Positions 47,663 through 60,321 of a stretch of DNA of 64,000 nt are shown here, piece by piece (position 1 is the stretch's first letter; each line of letters begins with the position of its first letter). A program made the translations under genes and the position numbers. The stretch is taken from NCBI RefSeq assembly GCF_029867415.1, contig NC_081185.1:41672766-41736765 (forward strand), written 5' to 3'. The notes beneath the pieces are model-generated. The model saw only the letters and a program-made list of their open reading frames with translations, made no database searches and had not been told where the DNA came from. The DNA is from Vicia villosa (lineage: Eukaryota; Streptophyta; Magnoliopsida; Fabales; Fabaceae).

Positions 47663-50600
47663 TGTCGCACGCTCGCGAAAAATGAACAGAGTCGCCACCA
47701 ATATATTTATCCCATAAGGGAAAGGGATATCAGAAAACCTAACAAAGGGAAGGAACAGGGTCTTGCGACCAGAGAATCTAGGTACGGGAGTCGGTTACGC
47801 GAGGGGAAGGTACTAGCACCCCTCACGCCCATCGTACTCGATGGTATCCACCTATGTCTGTTTCTATCTAAAGGGTGTGTAACTATGTCTATGTCTATAT
47901 ATGCGAATGAATGCAGAATGTAGGGAAAATAAAGAATTGTACTCGCACGGGCCCTACCCCGCTGCCTACGTATCCTTTTCAGGAATCAGAGTTACCGTAG
48001 CTCGGCTCACGATTTTCTGTTTGTTTTTGTGTTTTTTAGTTGGGCGGAGTCAACGCTCGCGCTCTTGCATAAGGGGACAGCCTAGGATGCAATGGAGCGG
48101 AGATAACGGTGCCCTTAGGTGCCAAAGAGGCAAAAGGAAAAGAGATTGGTTTGTGTCTTTTAGGGTAGATGAGTGGTGAACAGTTCCCAATACCGGGCCA
48201 CTCACCACTTTCTCTACTTTGCTTTAGTCTGAACCATTGTTATGTGTTTTAAAGCGTTTTTGTTTGTGTGTTTTTTAGAGGGAGTTTATTTTGCGATCCG
48301 AATCATATGAAATGTATAATGATCGAGAAGCAGATTAGGGAATGAATCCCACTCACTTCTACCCCATTATGTAATGTTTGAGAAACAGATTAGAGAATGA
48401 ATCTCACTCATTTCTCTCCCATTAGTTAATGTTTGAGAAACAGATTAGGGAATGAATCCCACTCGTTTCTCTCCCATTAAGTAGTGACCGAGAAACAGAT
48501 TAGGGAATGAATCCCACTCGTTTATATGCCACTAAGTGATGGAGAAATAGATTAGGGAATGAATCCCACTCATTTCTCTATCACTTGCTTAATGTGATTC
48601 GCCTCTTCCGTTTATAATGTTTTAAAGAGTTGAAAAAGAAAAAGAATGCAATAGGGAACTAGATCTAACATTCTAATCTATGTTATTCTAATCTACAAAT
48701 GGCCCTAAGGTCGAGGATAACTATCCTATCTCAATTCCTCTTAACAAAGGAGGAAGAGTCTAAGGGAACATGGTAAGCAATAGTAAGGAATAAGCAACAT
48801 CAAAGCAAGGAATGAGAGGCTAAGCATGGAAACAAGAGAAAGAAGCCCCAAGTCAGTAGCAACACAAGGTATTGAATGTCCCAAATCAAATACAAAAGCA
48901 TCACGGTGTCACACAAAAAGATCCACAAGAAGTCGTCAAAGTATCGCATGCATCGTTACTCACCCATTAGCGGACAAACATCAATTAATCAAAACAAAAA
49001 CAAGTGAACACATGTGATAGGCTTAAAGTCAGTAGCAACTCATTCATCTAGTTCTAATATCCTATGTCAATCTATATTAGTCAATTAGCATGAAACAATA
49101 CAAGATTCTAACCAAAACTAGACACAACTAGGTTAATACTAGCTAAACGGTTTCAAATTGTGGACGAAGTTAGAAACATGCAATCAAATGGTACAAGTCA
49201 GTAGCAAATAGCCCATGCTAGATGCCTAAACAATCACAAAATCATGCCAAGAAGTTTCACACAAAATTATGGGTCATTTGTACAAGTTACGGAGCGATCG
49301 TCAATCAAAAACAAGTTATTTACATGTGATAAAGGAAAATCAAGTAAAATAGGAAAACGTGATCTAAAATTTTCAATTCCAGGTTTTAGGACCTCTAGAC
49401 ATCCCTAATTATATGTACAAAAAGCAACCAACATTATTGCATGAATGCATTTCAATTTGAGAGCGCAAACGTCACAATTATCTATTAGAAACGCATGTTA
49501 ATCGAGTTAAAGGAAACTAACCAAATACCAATCAAAACAAAGAATTAAGGATTCATTTTTTGTACACACTATCATGTATTAGTCTACAGCAACTATACAA
49601 AAATTGGCAATTAAATTCTATTCCTAAGTCATTCAATCACACTAGTTTGTAAAACCTAGCAAAACATAAAAAATATGAACATATCTAAGATTATTTACAC
49701 ACAAAATTATTTACACACAAAATTCTACTTAAAACCTATTTTTATTTATTTTTATTTCATTTAAAACTGAATTGTGAATCAAAAGTTAATAGTGAAACAA
49801 AATAAAAAAGGGGGAAACTCTAACCATACAGGGGGGTGCAAAAGCAAAATGAAAATGAACAGAAACTAGTGTAATGCATGTTTGGGCCTATTGACTAGGG
49901 GTGTGAACAACAATTCGGACTAGCCCAGATTTTGATACAGTTTTGCTTGACCCAATTAATCACAATTATCTTCAGATTAGCAACTAAATCCAATTATTCA
50001 AATTAATAAACAAATTAGATGTTAATCACCCTAATTAAATCCACGTTAATGCATATTAGAATAAGAGGAATTAGGTCAAGAAAATGTGACCTTTGGGCTT
50101 CTGAACCTCTCTTCTCCTTTCTCTCACGACGGCGCGATGATTTCCTCCGTGATCTTCTCCGATCAACCTCACCGGCGCACCACCTCCAACAGAAGGCAAT
50201 CCTGACCTCTCTCATCTTCACCGAATCGTTAACAACAACAACACTACCGCTTTCATCTTCTCCGATTCATACAATGCAACCACCGGCCGAACACACTCCG
50301 ACGGTGCTTCAATCGGCGATCTTGTTGGATAGAGGACTCAAGAATCTTCAAGAAATGCTTCGTGAATTCGCCTTCACCTCTCCAATTCAATCTCCTATGC
50401 GGTGAAGAACAACATCAGTATGTCACTTCGATCCCGTTTCGTGGTTCATAGAGTGGAGCGGTTGCGAAGATGATGATGATGATCTTGTACCACGATTTCG
50501 CCTTCTGCAGAATTGAAGTCGATGATTGAATGAAGATAGATGAAGATGATGACGTCTTCGGCGAGTTCTTGAGGTTGAGGTAGAATTGAAGGCCCGCTCA

Positions 50601-52832
50601 AGCTTTCTGTGACAGGTTTTTTCTCTTTTCTGTTATCGACTCTCTCTCGTTTCCGTTAGCTTTTGTTCTGGTAATTTTCTGTTGGCCTTGAATCTGTTTC
50701 TTCTGTCTTTTCTGTGGATTTGGCGTGAGGAGGAAGGTTGGTTGTAGATGACTAGTGGAAGGATGAAGATGAAGGTTCAATTGAAGAAGATGAAGAAGGT
50801 GAATGAAGGTGGGAACTCTGTGAAGACTGAATCGAGAGAGAGAAGAAGAAGGGTGGAGATGAGGCGTGATCAATGGTGGAGTGAAAGAATGCTTGAGAGA
50901 GAGTGAAGTATGTTGAAGAAGGGAGAGTGAGAACCGAAGATGATGAAATGGTGAACAAGATTGAAGAGAGTCTCGGAGAAAAGTTTGTTACGTTTTGGTT
51001 AGAGGTGAGTTTCAATTTCTGAACCGATTCCCTCCTTCTTTTTTCTGATCTTTTTTTGTTATCTGTTTGTAACTGATTTTTTGGAAAGTTAGTTATGGGT
51101 GGTTACATTCTGTTTGGACAGTTATATATGGTTATGATGTTAGGAAAAGTTAGGGTAGTTATTTGGCTATGACTGAAAGTTAGAGGAATGGTTAGAATTA
51201 GTTTGAATGAGGGCTGAAAGTTAGTAAACTGTTAGAGATTTTTGTTAGGTGGTTTTCATGTGTGCAATATATGTGTATGCTACTGCTGTGACTTGATTCT
51301 ATTGATGCAGGGCTGTTTGGTAAGCTCATGAAGTTAATGAATGAATTGCTTCAAGCTGAATAGAACACGGCATTTGGACTCGGTCTGTCAATTGTTAGTT
51401 GTAGCAACACGTTTTGTAAATCTTGGTTTTGATGTGGAGGCTAGATATTGAATGGTAAGAAACTATACTGAATGTGGACTGTGTTGGTTTAGTATGGAAC
51501 TGTTTGGTATCTGATTTTTCTAGACTGGTTTTGATTTGAGTTTAATGTTGCAGGCAAATTTGGTAATGGTTGTATGATGGTTAATTTTGTTTTTCAAATG
51601 CAGGGTGCACAGTTCAGATTTGGTTAGAAATGGTGGTTTGAGAGGTGTTTCAACTTGTGATGTTTGTATGTTTGTATTGATCTTTTTCTTGTGTGGGCTA
51701 CAAATCTGTTTTGTGATTTTGATGATCATATGACTTGCAGGTTCATGATTTGCTAGCAGCTTATGGGCATATGACTTGGTTCTTTTTGTGTGAGTGTTTA
51801 AGCTAGGTCCTCGAGGCGATTGAAACTATATGTATGCGTGGAGTTGAGTAATGGGGCTGTTATGATTTTGTTGCGGGTTTTGGTGCTAGGTACAGGATGC
51901 ACAATGTTTAAAGGCCACTTTATTTAATGATGAAGCAGGAGTGTCAAAGTAAATCAAGCCAGCTAACATAGCCACGTAGGGACCAAGGAGTAGAATTAAA
52001 CTGTGTTCCTCTTGTATCTTCTTTTATGTAATGATTGAAACTTGTAGTGACTCTCCCTTTTATGAATCATTTTCCATTTGAATGAGCTTGTAATACACCA
52101 CTTGAACTTGTAATTCACCACTTGGATTGGATATTAAAATGTAACTTGCCACTTATATCTCTTTTAGTAATCATTTGCTCTTGAATACTTTGGATTCATG
52201 GTATCTCGCAATCACTAATGAGTCCTTATCTCCAGTTTAATGGAAACATGACTTCAATTCTCAAACCTTAAGTAACATGCCCTTTACTCAACCAAATTCT
52301 TTTTAAAGGACGATGGTGCATCCGTTATAATGGGTCCTCAAGTTCTATGCCATAGCTTTGACAAATATTTCTTAACAAATGACATTCATCCCCACCGTAA
52401 CGTCTCAATGAAACTCCTTTGACAAAGATGAATCTCTAATCTCACGGTCTTCAAAATGATAAACGTCACAAGCTCAAGCTATAAATCCTGATTTACTTTT
52501 TGAGATGCATAATGAAGATAGGAAGCTCTTGAAATGATGGAAACGAGAAATAGCCTTTGTATTTTGATAAAGAACCAGGTCCATGATGCCTAATAACACA
52601 AAACCCCAATTCCATAAACCACGATTGATGAAGAAGCCAATTGAGCCAACTTTAAATGAAGATGAGAGCCTCAAAAACACAGGGACTCCCCAATCTCCCA
52701 AGTCATTGATCCCGATGCCAAGTTTATTGATTAATGATGCATGATGTGTTAGATTTCCTAATGGAGAGATGCACATGAATGTAAAACTTAAGCCAGTTAA
52801 AAATTGAAAAGGGGTAGGACAAATTTGGGGTA
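47663..52832 (-). mobile_element. Tat-B 5' LTR (5170 bp, outer end truncated)
   Basis: It matches 35094-40313 closely but ends at GGGGTA (52832) without the final TGACA. It also differs near 49690: the segment found in the 3' LTR at about 37120-37178 is replaced by a short tandem copy of ATTATTTACACACAAA. Other differences are scattered single bases. Confidence 0.9.
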
Positions 52833-53728
52833 ATACCATTTTGCTGTGGAGTTCTAGGACAAGAGAAATCATGGGCAATACCATTTTCTTTGAAGAACTC
52901 CTCAAAGAATTTGTTCTCAAATTCACAACCATGATCACTTCTGACCTTAATGATTTTACACTCCTTCTCAGATTGAATCTGAGTGCAGAATTCAAAGAAC
53001 ACTGAATGAGACTCGTCCTTGTGTTTTAATAACTTTACCCATGCCCAACGGCTATAATCATCTACGATGACTAATCCATATTTCTTCCCTCTGACAGATG
53101 CTGTTTTGACTGGTCCAAACAGATCAATGTGCAAAAGTTCTAACCGCCTAGAGGAAGAGAACTTGCCCTTCTGACATGCTTCGCAAAGAGCATCTGATTT
53201 GTATTTCAGATTTGGGAGTCCTCTGACCAGATTTAGTTTGTTAATCTGAGAAATCTTTCTCAAACTAGCATGTCCTAATCTTATGTGCCAGACCCATTGC
53301 TCTTCGGAAACAGACATAAGACAAGTTACCTTCTGATTCTTAAGATCAGAAAGATCAATCTTATAAATGTTATTCTTTCTCTTGCCTGTAAATAGGATTG
53401 AGCCATCCTTCTGACTTACAGCGTTGCAAGACTTTTGATTGAAGATTATGTCATAACCATTGTCACTTAATTGACTTATGGACAATAAGTTATGCGCTAA
53501 TCCATCTACAAGAAGTACATTAGATATGGAAGGAGAGTTACCAGTACTCATGGTTCCAGAGCCAATAATCTTGCCCTTCTGATCTCCTCCAAACTTAACT
53601 TCTCCAGCAGACTTAAGCACCAGGTCTTGGAACATAGACCTTCTTCCCGTCATGTGTCGCGAGCACCCAGAGTCCAGGTACCATGACATGTTGTGCTTTG
53701 TCTTCTTTGCTGCCAAGGATATCTGCAA
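52833..53728 (-). pseudogene. pol: Cop2 pol: protease site and integrase, truncated
   Basis: The minus-strand frame opens at the aspartic protease motif YLDSGCSRHMTG and continues into integrase, with H-x4-H (HIRLGH), C-x2-C (CEAC), and catalytic Asp in HIDLFGP and VRSDHG. It breaks off after TPQQNG at the Tat-B junction. The catalytic Glu normally follows within a few codons and is absent. The coding resumes at 35093 on the other side of Tat-B with HKCFLLGY, after a gap. Confidence 0.93.
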
Positions 53729-55535
53729 CAGAAATTATCTTCTCCTTAGGTACCCACAACTTCTTGGGTCCTTTCTTGTTAGTTTTCCTCAAGTTCTGAT
53801 TGAACTTGGGTTTAGCATAATAAACAACAGGAGGTACAACATGATATTCCTTAGGTTTAGCAGCATGATATTTTCTAGGTTGTGTCACATGCTTCTTAGT
53901 GTGTGTAACATGAAAGCTTTTGGCATGTGAAGTGAGCCTAATATCATGTGAGTGGCCAAACTTGAACTGATCATACAATGGCTTGTATGTGATTTTCATA
54001 TCATCTACAGGTTCAAATTTGTGTGGGGTATCACCCTCATAGCCAACGCCAATCCTTTTGTTTCCAGAAACACCATATGTCATAGAAGCAAGATGACTTC
54101 TGCCAATACTTCTAGATAAGAACTTTCTGAAGCTCGAGTCATATTCTTTCAGAATATGATTGAGACTAGGAATAAATTTTTCTGAGTCGGAAGTAGATCC
54201 AATATCTTTGGATAATTTTAAAACTTTTTCCTTCAGTTCAGAATTTTCCACTTCCAGCTTCTTAGTTTCAGAGTCAAATAGCTTTTTCAGCTTTTTGTAT
54301 TTGATACTAAGATGAGCCTTGAGTTCCAGAAGTTCTGTTAAACTGGAAACTAACTTTTCTCTAGATAGTTCAAAAAATACCTCTTCAGAATCTGATTCTG
54401 ATGTAGATTCTGATCCATCATCAACTGTGGCCATCAGTGCAATGTTTGCATGCTCGCCTTCAGAGTCTGATTCTGATTCTGAATTTGAATCATCCCATGT
54501 TGCCATAAGACCTTTCTTCTTATGAAACTTCTTCTTGGGATTCTCCTTCGGAAGCTTTGGACATTCATTCTTGTAGTGACCAGGCTCATTGCATTCATAG
54601 CATGTGACCTGCTTCTTGTCAGATCTTCTGCCTCCAGAAGATTCTCCTTTTTCAAGCTTCTTAGAACTTCTGAAGTTCTTGAACTTCCTATGCTTGCTTT
54701 TCCAAAGTTGGTTTACCCTTCTGGAGATCATGGACAGTTCATCTTCTTCTTCTGATTCTGATTCTTCAGAATCTTGTTCTTTAACCTGAAAAGCGTAAGT
54801 GCATTTTTTATAATTAGATTTTAATGCAATGGACTTACCTTTCTTCTGAGGTTCATTAGCATCCAGCTCTATTTCATGACTCCTCAGGGCACTGATCAAT
54901 TCTTCAAGAGAAACTTCATTCAGATTCTTGGCAATTTTGAAAGCAGTCACCATAGGACCCCATCTTCTTAGCAAGCTTCTGATGATCTTCTTGACATGAT
55001 CAGACTTGGTGTATCCCTTGTCAAGAACTCTTAACCCAGCAGTGAGCATTTGAAATCTTGAGAACATTTTCTTAATGTTTTCATCATCCTCCATCTTGAA
55101 GGCTTCATATTTATAAATCAAGGCAAGAGCTTTGGTCTCCTTGACCTGAGCATTTCCTTCATGAGTCATTTTCAATTCATATATATCATAGGCAGTTTCT
55201 CTGTTTGATGTCTTCTCATATTCAGCATGAGAAATAGCATTCAGCAGAATAGTCCTACACTTGTGATGATTTTTGAATTCTTTCTTTTGATCATCACTCA
55301 TTTCTTGTCTTGTCAGCTTTACTCCTCTAGCTTTCACTGGATGTTTGTAACCATCCACCAGAGGATCCCATTAGTCACCATCTAAACCAAGAAAGTAACT
55401 TTCAAGTCTATCTTTCTAATATTCAAAGTTTTCACCATCGAATACTGGTGGTCTAGTGTAACCATTGTTACCATTTCCATTGTATTGCTCAGCAGAGCCA
55501 GATGTAGATGTAGGTGTTGGATCTTCACCAGCCAT
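53613..55535 (-). pseudogene. gag: Cop2 gag of a sirevirus-like copia element
   Basis: The original start is ATG 55533-55535 (MAGEDPTPTS-type N-terminus). TAG at 55416-55418 (a usual Trp codon) and TAA at 55371-55373 interrupt the N-terminal part; from 55358 the frame is open for 581 codons. Features are the UBN2-type gag domain, the zinc knuckle CYECNEPGHYKNECP, acidic Ser/Glu repeats and a coiled coil rich in Leu/Lys. A one-base frameshift near 53690 separates gag from the protease DSG motif, which normally share one frame. The long coiled coil after the knuckle fits SIRE/Maximus-type elements. Confidence 0.92.
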
Positions 55536-55606
55536 CTTGACTTAAGCAATTTTCTCTTCCTGGATCTTTTCTAACCACGGTTAAGTGCTTGCACCTTAGA
55601 AACGGC

Positions 55607-55618
55607 GCTCTGATGCCA
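55607..55618 (-). promoter_or_regulatory. Primer-binding site of Cop2
   Basis: TGGCATCAGAGC on the minus strand, two bases after the LTR end. It is one base from TGGTATCAGAGC, complementary to initiator tRNA-Met. Confidence 0.85.
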
Positions 55619-55620
55619 AT

Positions 55621-56754
55621 TGAAGGATAGAAAAACACTTTGAAAAGGGGGGGTTTGAATTAGTGTAGTTTTAAAACTCTTAAGATAAAAACAATTTGCA
55701 CAATGATTTTTATCCTGGTTCGTTGTTAACTAAACTACTCCAGTCCACCCCCTTGGAGTGATTTACCTCACCTGAGGATTTAATCCACTAATCACACAAG
55801 ATTACAATGGTTTCCACTTAGATAACCTCTAAGTCTTATAGAGTATTTTGATCACAACCTGATCACTCTAGGAACACAATGCTTAGATACCCTCTAAGAC
55901 TTTCTAGAGAATCCGATCACAACTTGATCTCCTTTAGTTCTTACAAATGAACGTAAACAAATTCTTACAAGAGTATTACAATGCTTCTTAAAAGCTATAA
56001 TCACAACTGTGATATTTCTCTTAAAGTTTAAGCTTAATCTCACTAAGATATTACAACAGTAGTGAAGTGAGGTTGAAGATGCAGTTTGGGAGCTTTTTTA
56101 ATTTGACAATGTTTCTGTAAGTTTTCGCAAAGTGTTGTATTCAGCTTCTCATCAGAACTTTTATTTATAAGCGTTTGAGAAGATGACCGTTGGGAGCATT
56201 TAATGCGTTGCATGATCCGTACAACATTGCATTTAATGTTTCACTATTTTGTCAACTACCTCGAGCCTTGCTTTTCCTGCTTTAATTGACGTTGCCTTTA
56301 ATAGCTTCTAATGTTCCTTTGGTCAGTTAGCGTAGCCTGCCATCTTGTACTTGCTTCTGATCTGATGTTTGTATAAACAACGTTTGAATATCATCAGAGT
56401 CAAACAGCTTGGTGCAGAGCATCTTCTTGTCTTCTGACCTTGAAGTGCTTCTAGCGTGATACCTTGAGAACTTCAGTGCTTCTGCTTCTGATCTCAAGTT
56501 CTTCTGATGCTTCAATAGACCATGTTCTGATTCTGCTTGACCATCTTCTGATGTCTTGCGAGAGCATGTTCTGATGTTGCATACTTGAACCTTCTGAGTC
56601 AGTGCTTCTTGCGCTAATTTTGTGCATACTCTTTATATATTTCCTGAAATGGAAATTGCATAGGATTAGAGTACCACATTATCTCAAGCAAAATTTATAT
56701 ACATTGTTATCATCAAAACTAAGAATATTGATCAGAATAAATCTTGTTCTAACA
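55621..56754 (-). mobile_element. Cop2 5' LTR (1134 bp)
   Basis: On the minus strand it runs TGTTAGAACAAGATTTATTC...TATCCTTCA, giving TG...CA ends. It adjoins the primer site on the left and Tat-E LTR sequence on the right; TATTT at 56755-56759 is the expected target copy. A TATA-like TATAAATA is at 56162-56169 (minus). Confidence 0.88.
56162..56169 (-). promoter_or_regulatory. Putative TATA box, Cop2 5' LTR
   Basis: TATAAATA on the minus strand, about 585 bp into the LTR. Cop1 has the same octamer at 59972-59979, in a similar place. Confidence 0.45.
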
Positions 56755-59596
56755 TATTTAATTTTTATTTGAATTTTCATTCATTTAAAAAGTAATTTAC
56801 ATCAAATAAATGATGAAAAATAAAAGGGGATTTGATTAGCTTTGATTTCCAATCAAACTCAATCAATTAAACACCTTATATTCTCTCTAATTTCGTTCAC
56901 AATAACATTGGTGAGATTGGATTGATATTGAGCATATTTTAGAAAGTTTACAAATCAAATCTCCAACAATTGCCAATCTTGGATTCAAGGAGATTTGGTC
57001 CAAATTTATTGACCTAATTGCATCCAATATATATATGAAACATTCCCAGATGCAGGGACACGTTTTTGGGGAGAGCCATAACCCTTGTCTAAAGTTAAAA
57101 AATCGTAAACTGAGAGGAGATAGGGGATCGAGTTCAAGTTACTTTGAGATCAAGAAAAGCCTCCCAATCGGTTTTTTTGAGCTTCCTGAACATGAACCAA
57201 CATCCATCATCACTCCCATCATGCTGAGACGTATCCTTGGTTCACGTTTTCTTTCAAATTTTTTTAAATCCAAATTCGTTCTCAAACGTATCATAAATCA
57301 TGTTTGAATGTTTCATTGTGATTATAACCTTGTTTGGAAGCTGTCTGGACTGTTTAATTTGAGTTTTATCACAGGATGAGTGATTCGCCATTGTTAGGGT
57401 TCATGACGTCTGAATTGGGGGTTGCGGTTTAGAGATAAAATTGGCCAAAATCGATGGCCCCATCATGCCCAGGAGGCGATTTTGGTTGAACCTATGGTTT
57501 TCCTTTGAATTTATATTGTGTGTTGCTGAATTTTAAAAGTTGCAGGTGTTAGCCACGAGTGGAACCGTAGCAAATTCATATATGAGTCATAGCATAGAAA
57601 ACCAGTTTCAACGGCGAAGGAGGAGCCTAGGGCGCGAAAGGCTTTGCGTTTGAATTTCATTGGTTTGTTTTTCCTTATAATTTTTTGTTGTGTATTAATA
57701 TCAAGTAACTAACGCAGCGTGAATGGTTAAGGACGTATTTGCAAGGCGAGGAACTGGGGTTCGATACTCGCTGGCTACTTTAATTTTTATCATTCAAACA
57801 AATTGTTTGCAAGCAGATCGCATGCGGCTCGTGCACAGGTTCGCTCCATAGACCTTCATGCCTCGGTCGTTGGATCATTACAAGTTTAAATCTAAGCGCC
57901 CAGGAAGATGCTTGTCCATGGTGTACCATCAGGACTCACTCACACCCAATTAGAGCTAAGTCTTTTTCTTTAATTTTAATTCTTTATTATTATTTAGTTT
58001 TAATTGTATGAATTTTGTTTTATTTACATTCTTTTTCTATTATAATTTCTTTTTTATTTATTTTTACACATTTGATAAATTAGTTTTTTGTATAAAATTT
58101 TTATAATTGTTTATTATCGAAAACCCGATTTTTCATAAATAATTGTTTTTTTTCTACATATATTAAAATTCAAATACACTTTTAATTATTTAATTAATTA
58201 TTAATTTTATAATTAACCTTATGTTTATTTTAATATTTATTATATTTAATCGAACTTTCAATTCATTAACCTTTTGGGGTTTGTTTAACATCATTTGTTT
58301 TTTTATTTGCCTTGTTGGATTAAAAATACGGTTTGTACCAAGAACCAATGAATCGGTAATGCACTAACATTTTTCTTCTTCGTGGTTAATTGTCAGGATT
58401 AACTAAGATCCTTCAGCCACGCGCGTTCAGATCAAAAAGCTAAGTTTCTAACTATCTTTTTATTTAACAACATTTTATTTTATTTTAGCCTTTTTTGATT
58501 AAAATAGGGTTTGCTTCCATAGTCAATGAATCCCTCCTACACTCACCCCTATTATTTTCTGTTTAATTCTCAGATGTTCAGAGTTAATCGAAGGTTCGAG
58601 GAAGATCAAGGCTGAAGATAAAGATAATTAAATTAATTATTCATAGTTCTTATTTTCTGCTTTAATTCCCCCATCCCCGCAGGTGTTTATTGTAATAGCG
58701 TAGGAACTTTTATTTTTCTGCCTTTAATTTCTGCAATTTTAAACTGCGTGGTTAGTAACCCTAGGGAGTGCAAGACTATTAACTGAGTATAGATCACTAA
58801 CTTATAGGATAAATATCATCGAAGTTAACCACGTGATTGTTGCACCCACACACCTTTAGGGTAATCCCTCTTGTTGCCTTTGTTGCCTGTTGCCTTATAA
58901 TTCTGTTGCCTCTAAGTATGCTAAATAGTCAAAGTCCCTCGATTCCGAGGATACCTAAAGCAATGTTGCCTTTAAAGTTATTGAAACTCCCTCGGGGTTG
59001 CCTTATAAAAATATAACGATTGTCCCAATTACTAAGGTATCCTCGCCTGTTGCCTAAAGGTTAAATGACTATTATATCCTTCCCTTAGACTACCTGCCCT
59101 CTTTATGGCATGGGACAGTCTTGTGGCGAACGATTATTCTCGATGACCCTTAAACATCCAATTGAAAGACTTCCTGCCCTCTCATGGTATAGATAGACCC
59201 TTTCACCCTGAAAAGCTAAAAGAACAAATTTCTAAACTTAGGGTAGTTGCTATTAATTGCTTGCTCTTTTTCAAATTCAAATTCAAATTCAAAATCTTTT
59301 CCCACTTCTTTTCAAAGAAACTTTTCAAAAAGACTACGCCTATTTACAAGCTAAAGTTCTTATTCAAATTTCTATTCACACCCTACTTTTCAAACAAATC
59401 AAACATTTTTGAAAAAAAGTGAGCTAAGAAATTAAGAGCCCATGGATAACCATGGATACAAAGGGTGCTTTACACCTTCCCTTTGTATAACTTACCCCCC
59501 AAACTCAAAGTCTTTTAAAAAGGTTTTTTTCTGTTCTTTTAGCCTTTCTATATTGGATAAAATAAAAGTCAGTGGCGACTCTTGCTTACCGCGACA
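56755..59596 (+). mobile_element. Tat-E: right part of a Tat-clade LTR
   Basis: It ends ACCGCGACA at 59596. It shares the U5 landmarks of the other Tat LTRs: paired hairpins, the loop TGCTTTACACCTT and GTGGCGACTCT near the end. No primer site follows, so it is a 3' LTR or a solo LTR inserted in Cop1; TTTCA (59597-59601) is the expected target copy. Its left part was cut off by Cop2. It contains a TATA-like run at 57028-57036 (TATATATAT), a tRNA-like segment near 57714-57775 and no gene with a recognised domain. Confidence 0.82.
59440..59488 (+). other. Two adjacent hairpins in U5 (Tat-E)
   Basis: CCATGG-ATAA-CCATGG (59440-59455) is followed without a gap by ATACAAAGGG (59456-59465) pairing with CCCTTTGTAT (59479-59488) around TGCTTTACACCTT. 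The stems differ from Tat-C/A/B at several positions and still pair perfectly. Confidence 0.85.
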
Positions 59597-60107
59597 TTTC
59601 AAATAAAGTCAGTTCACCGTATTACACATAGAACTTCAGAATATTCAGAGCTTCTGCTTGTTGCTTCAATAGGACAGCTCCAGAGCTTTGAATTTCTCCT
59701 TTGTAGTCAATTGAAACATAGCATGCTTGATTGTATCAGAACATTCTTGAATGTATCAGAGCATCCTTACATCCTGGAATGCATCAGAACATACTAAACA
59801 AAATGTATCAGAGCATGAATGTACCAGAGCATTCTTGAGAAAGAATATGTATCAAAGTATTTTAAGAAGAATATGTCGGAGCATTCTAAAATGAATATTA
59901 GAACATTCCTCTTGCTTCTGATCTTGAAGCTTCACAGCACTAAGCTTGCTTCAATTTTCCAAGAGCATGCTTATTTATAGAATTGCTTTTCCTCATGTAT
60001 TTGCTTCTCATGTTGAGCTTTTTCAGAATATCTTCAATTCTGCAAAAAATCTCAAAGACATAGAACTTGCAAATAATGTTAGGAAATGTTGAGACTTAAT
60101 CCCAACA
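59597..60107 (-). mobile_element. Cop1 3' LTR, first 511 bp
   Basis: It starts TGTTGGGATTAAG on the minus strand and is cut by Tat-E on the left. The sequence has repeated CAGAGCAT / GTATCAGA phrases and TATAAATA at 59972-59979. The exact LTR start is less certain, because the purine tract lies about 30 bp away. Confidence 0.7.
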
Positions 60108-60140
60108 ACTGATATAATAAACCAAATCAATTATCATGTT

Positions 60141-60153
60141 TCTCCCCCTTTTT
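60141..60153 (-). promoter_or_regulatory. Polypurine tract of Cop1
   Basis: AAAAAGGGGGAGA on the minus strand, after the end of the env-like ORF. This is typical of copia elements of the SIRE group, where the tract may be separated from the LTR. Confidence 0.65.
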
Positions 60154-60321
60154 GTCATAACATCAAAAAGCATAAAAGATTCAGATGATAAAAAGACACA
60201 TAGAGTGAAGAATATAACATTTCATTTATTAAAATATCAGAAGGTACAAGAGATAGATAGAAGCAGATGCAAGAAAAACAGATGCATAAAAACAAAGAAA
60301 ACAACTAAGACCAAAGACAGA

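Larger units (their letters stand above)
35094..52832 (-). mobile_element. Tat-B: non-autonomous Tat-clade (Ogre-like) element with both LTRs
   Basis: On the minus strand: 5' LTR 52832-47663, primer site 47660-47643, gag-derived ORF 46622-45519, repeat fields, polypurine tract 40327-40314, 3' LTR 40313-35094. No pro, RT, RNase H or integrase. It is a sister of Tat-A: the same interior order, similar LTR ends and a different LTR middle. Its outer 5' terminus lacks the last five bases (TGACA on the plus strand), no target duplication is visible, and about 80-100 codons of the Cop2 target are missing at the site. Confidence 0.92.

Noticed and set aside
54319..54525. Ser/Asp-rich plus-strand ORF
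   Set aside because: Antisense shadow of the acidic repeats of Cop2 gag.
57714..57775. True tRNA gene
   Set aside because: Arms do not close fully, no clear anticodon arm, and it lies in an LTR; kept only as a tRNA-like observation.
58838..58860. TTGTTGCACCCACAC as a possible LTR start inside Tat-E
   Set aside because: No polypurine tract precedes it and the match to TGTTGCACCCCAAA stops after ten bases.
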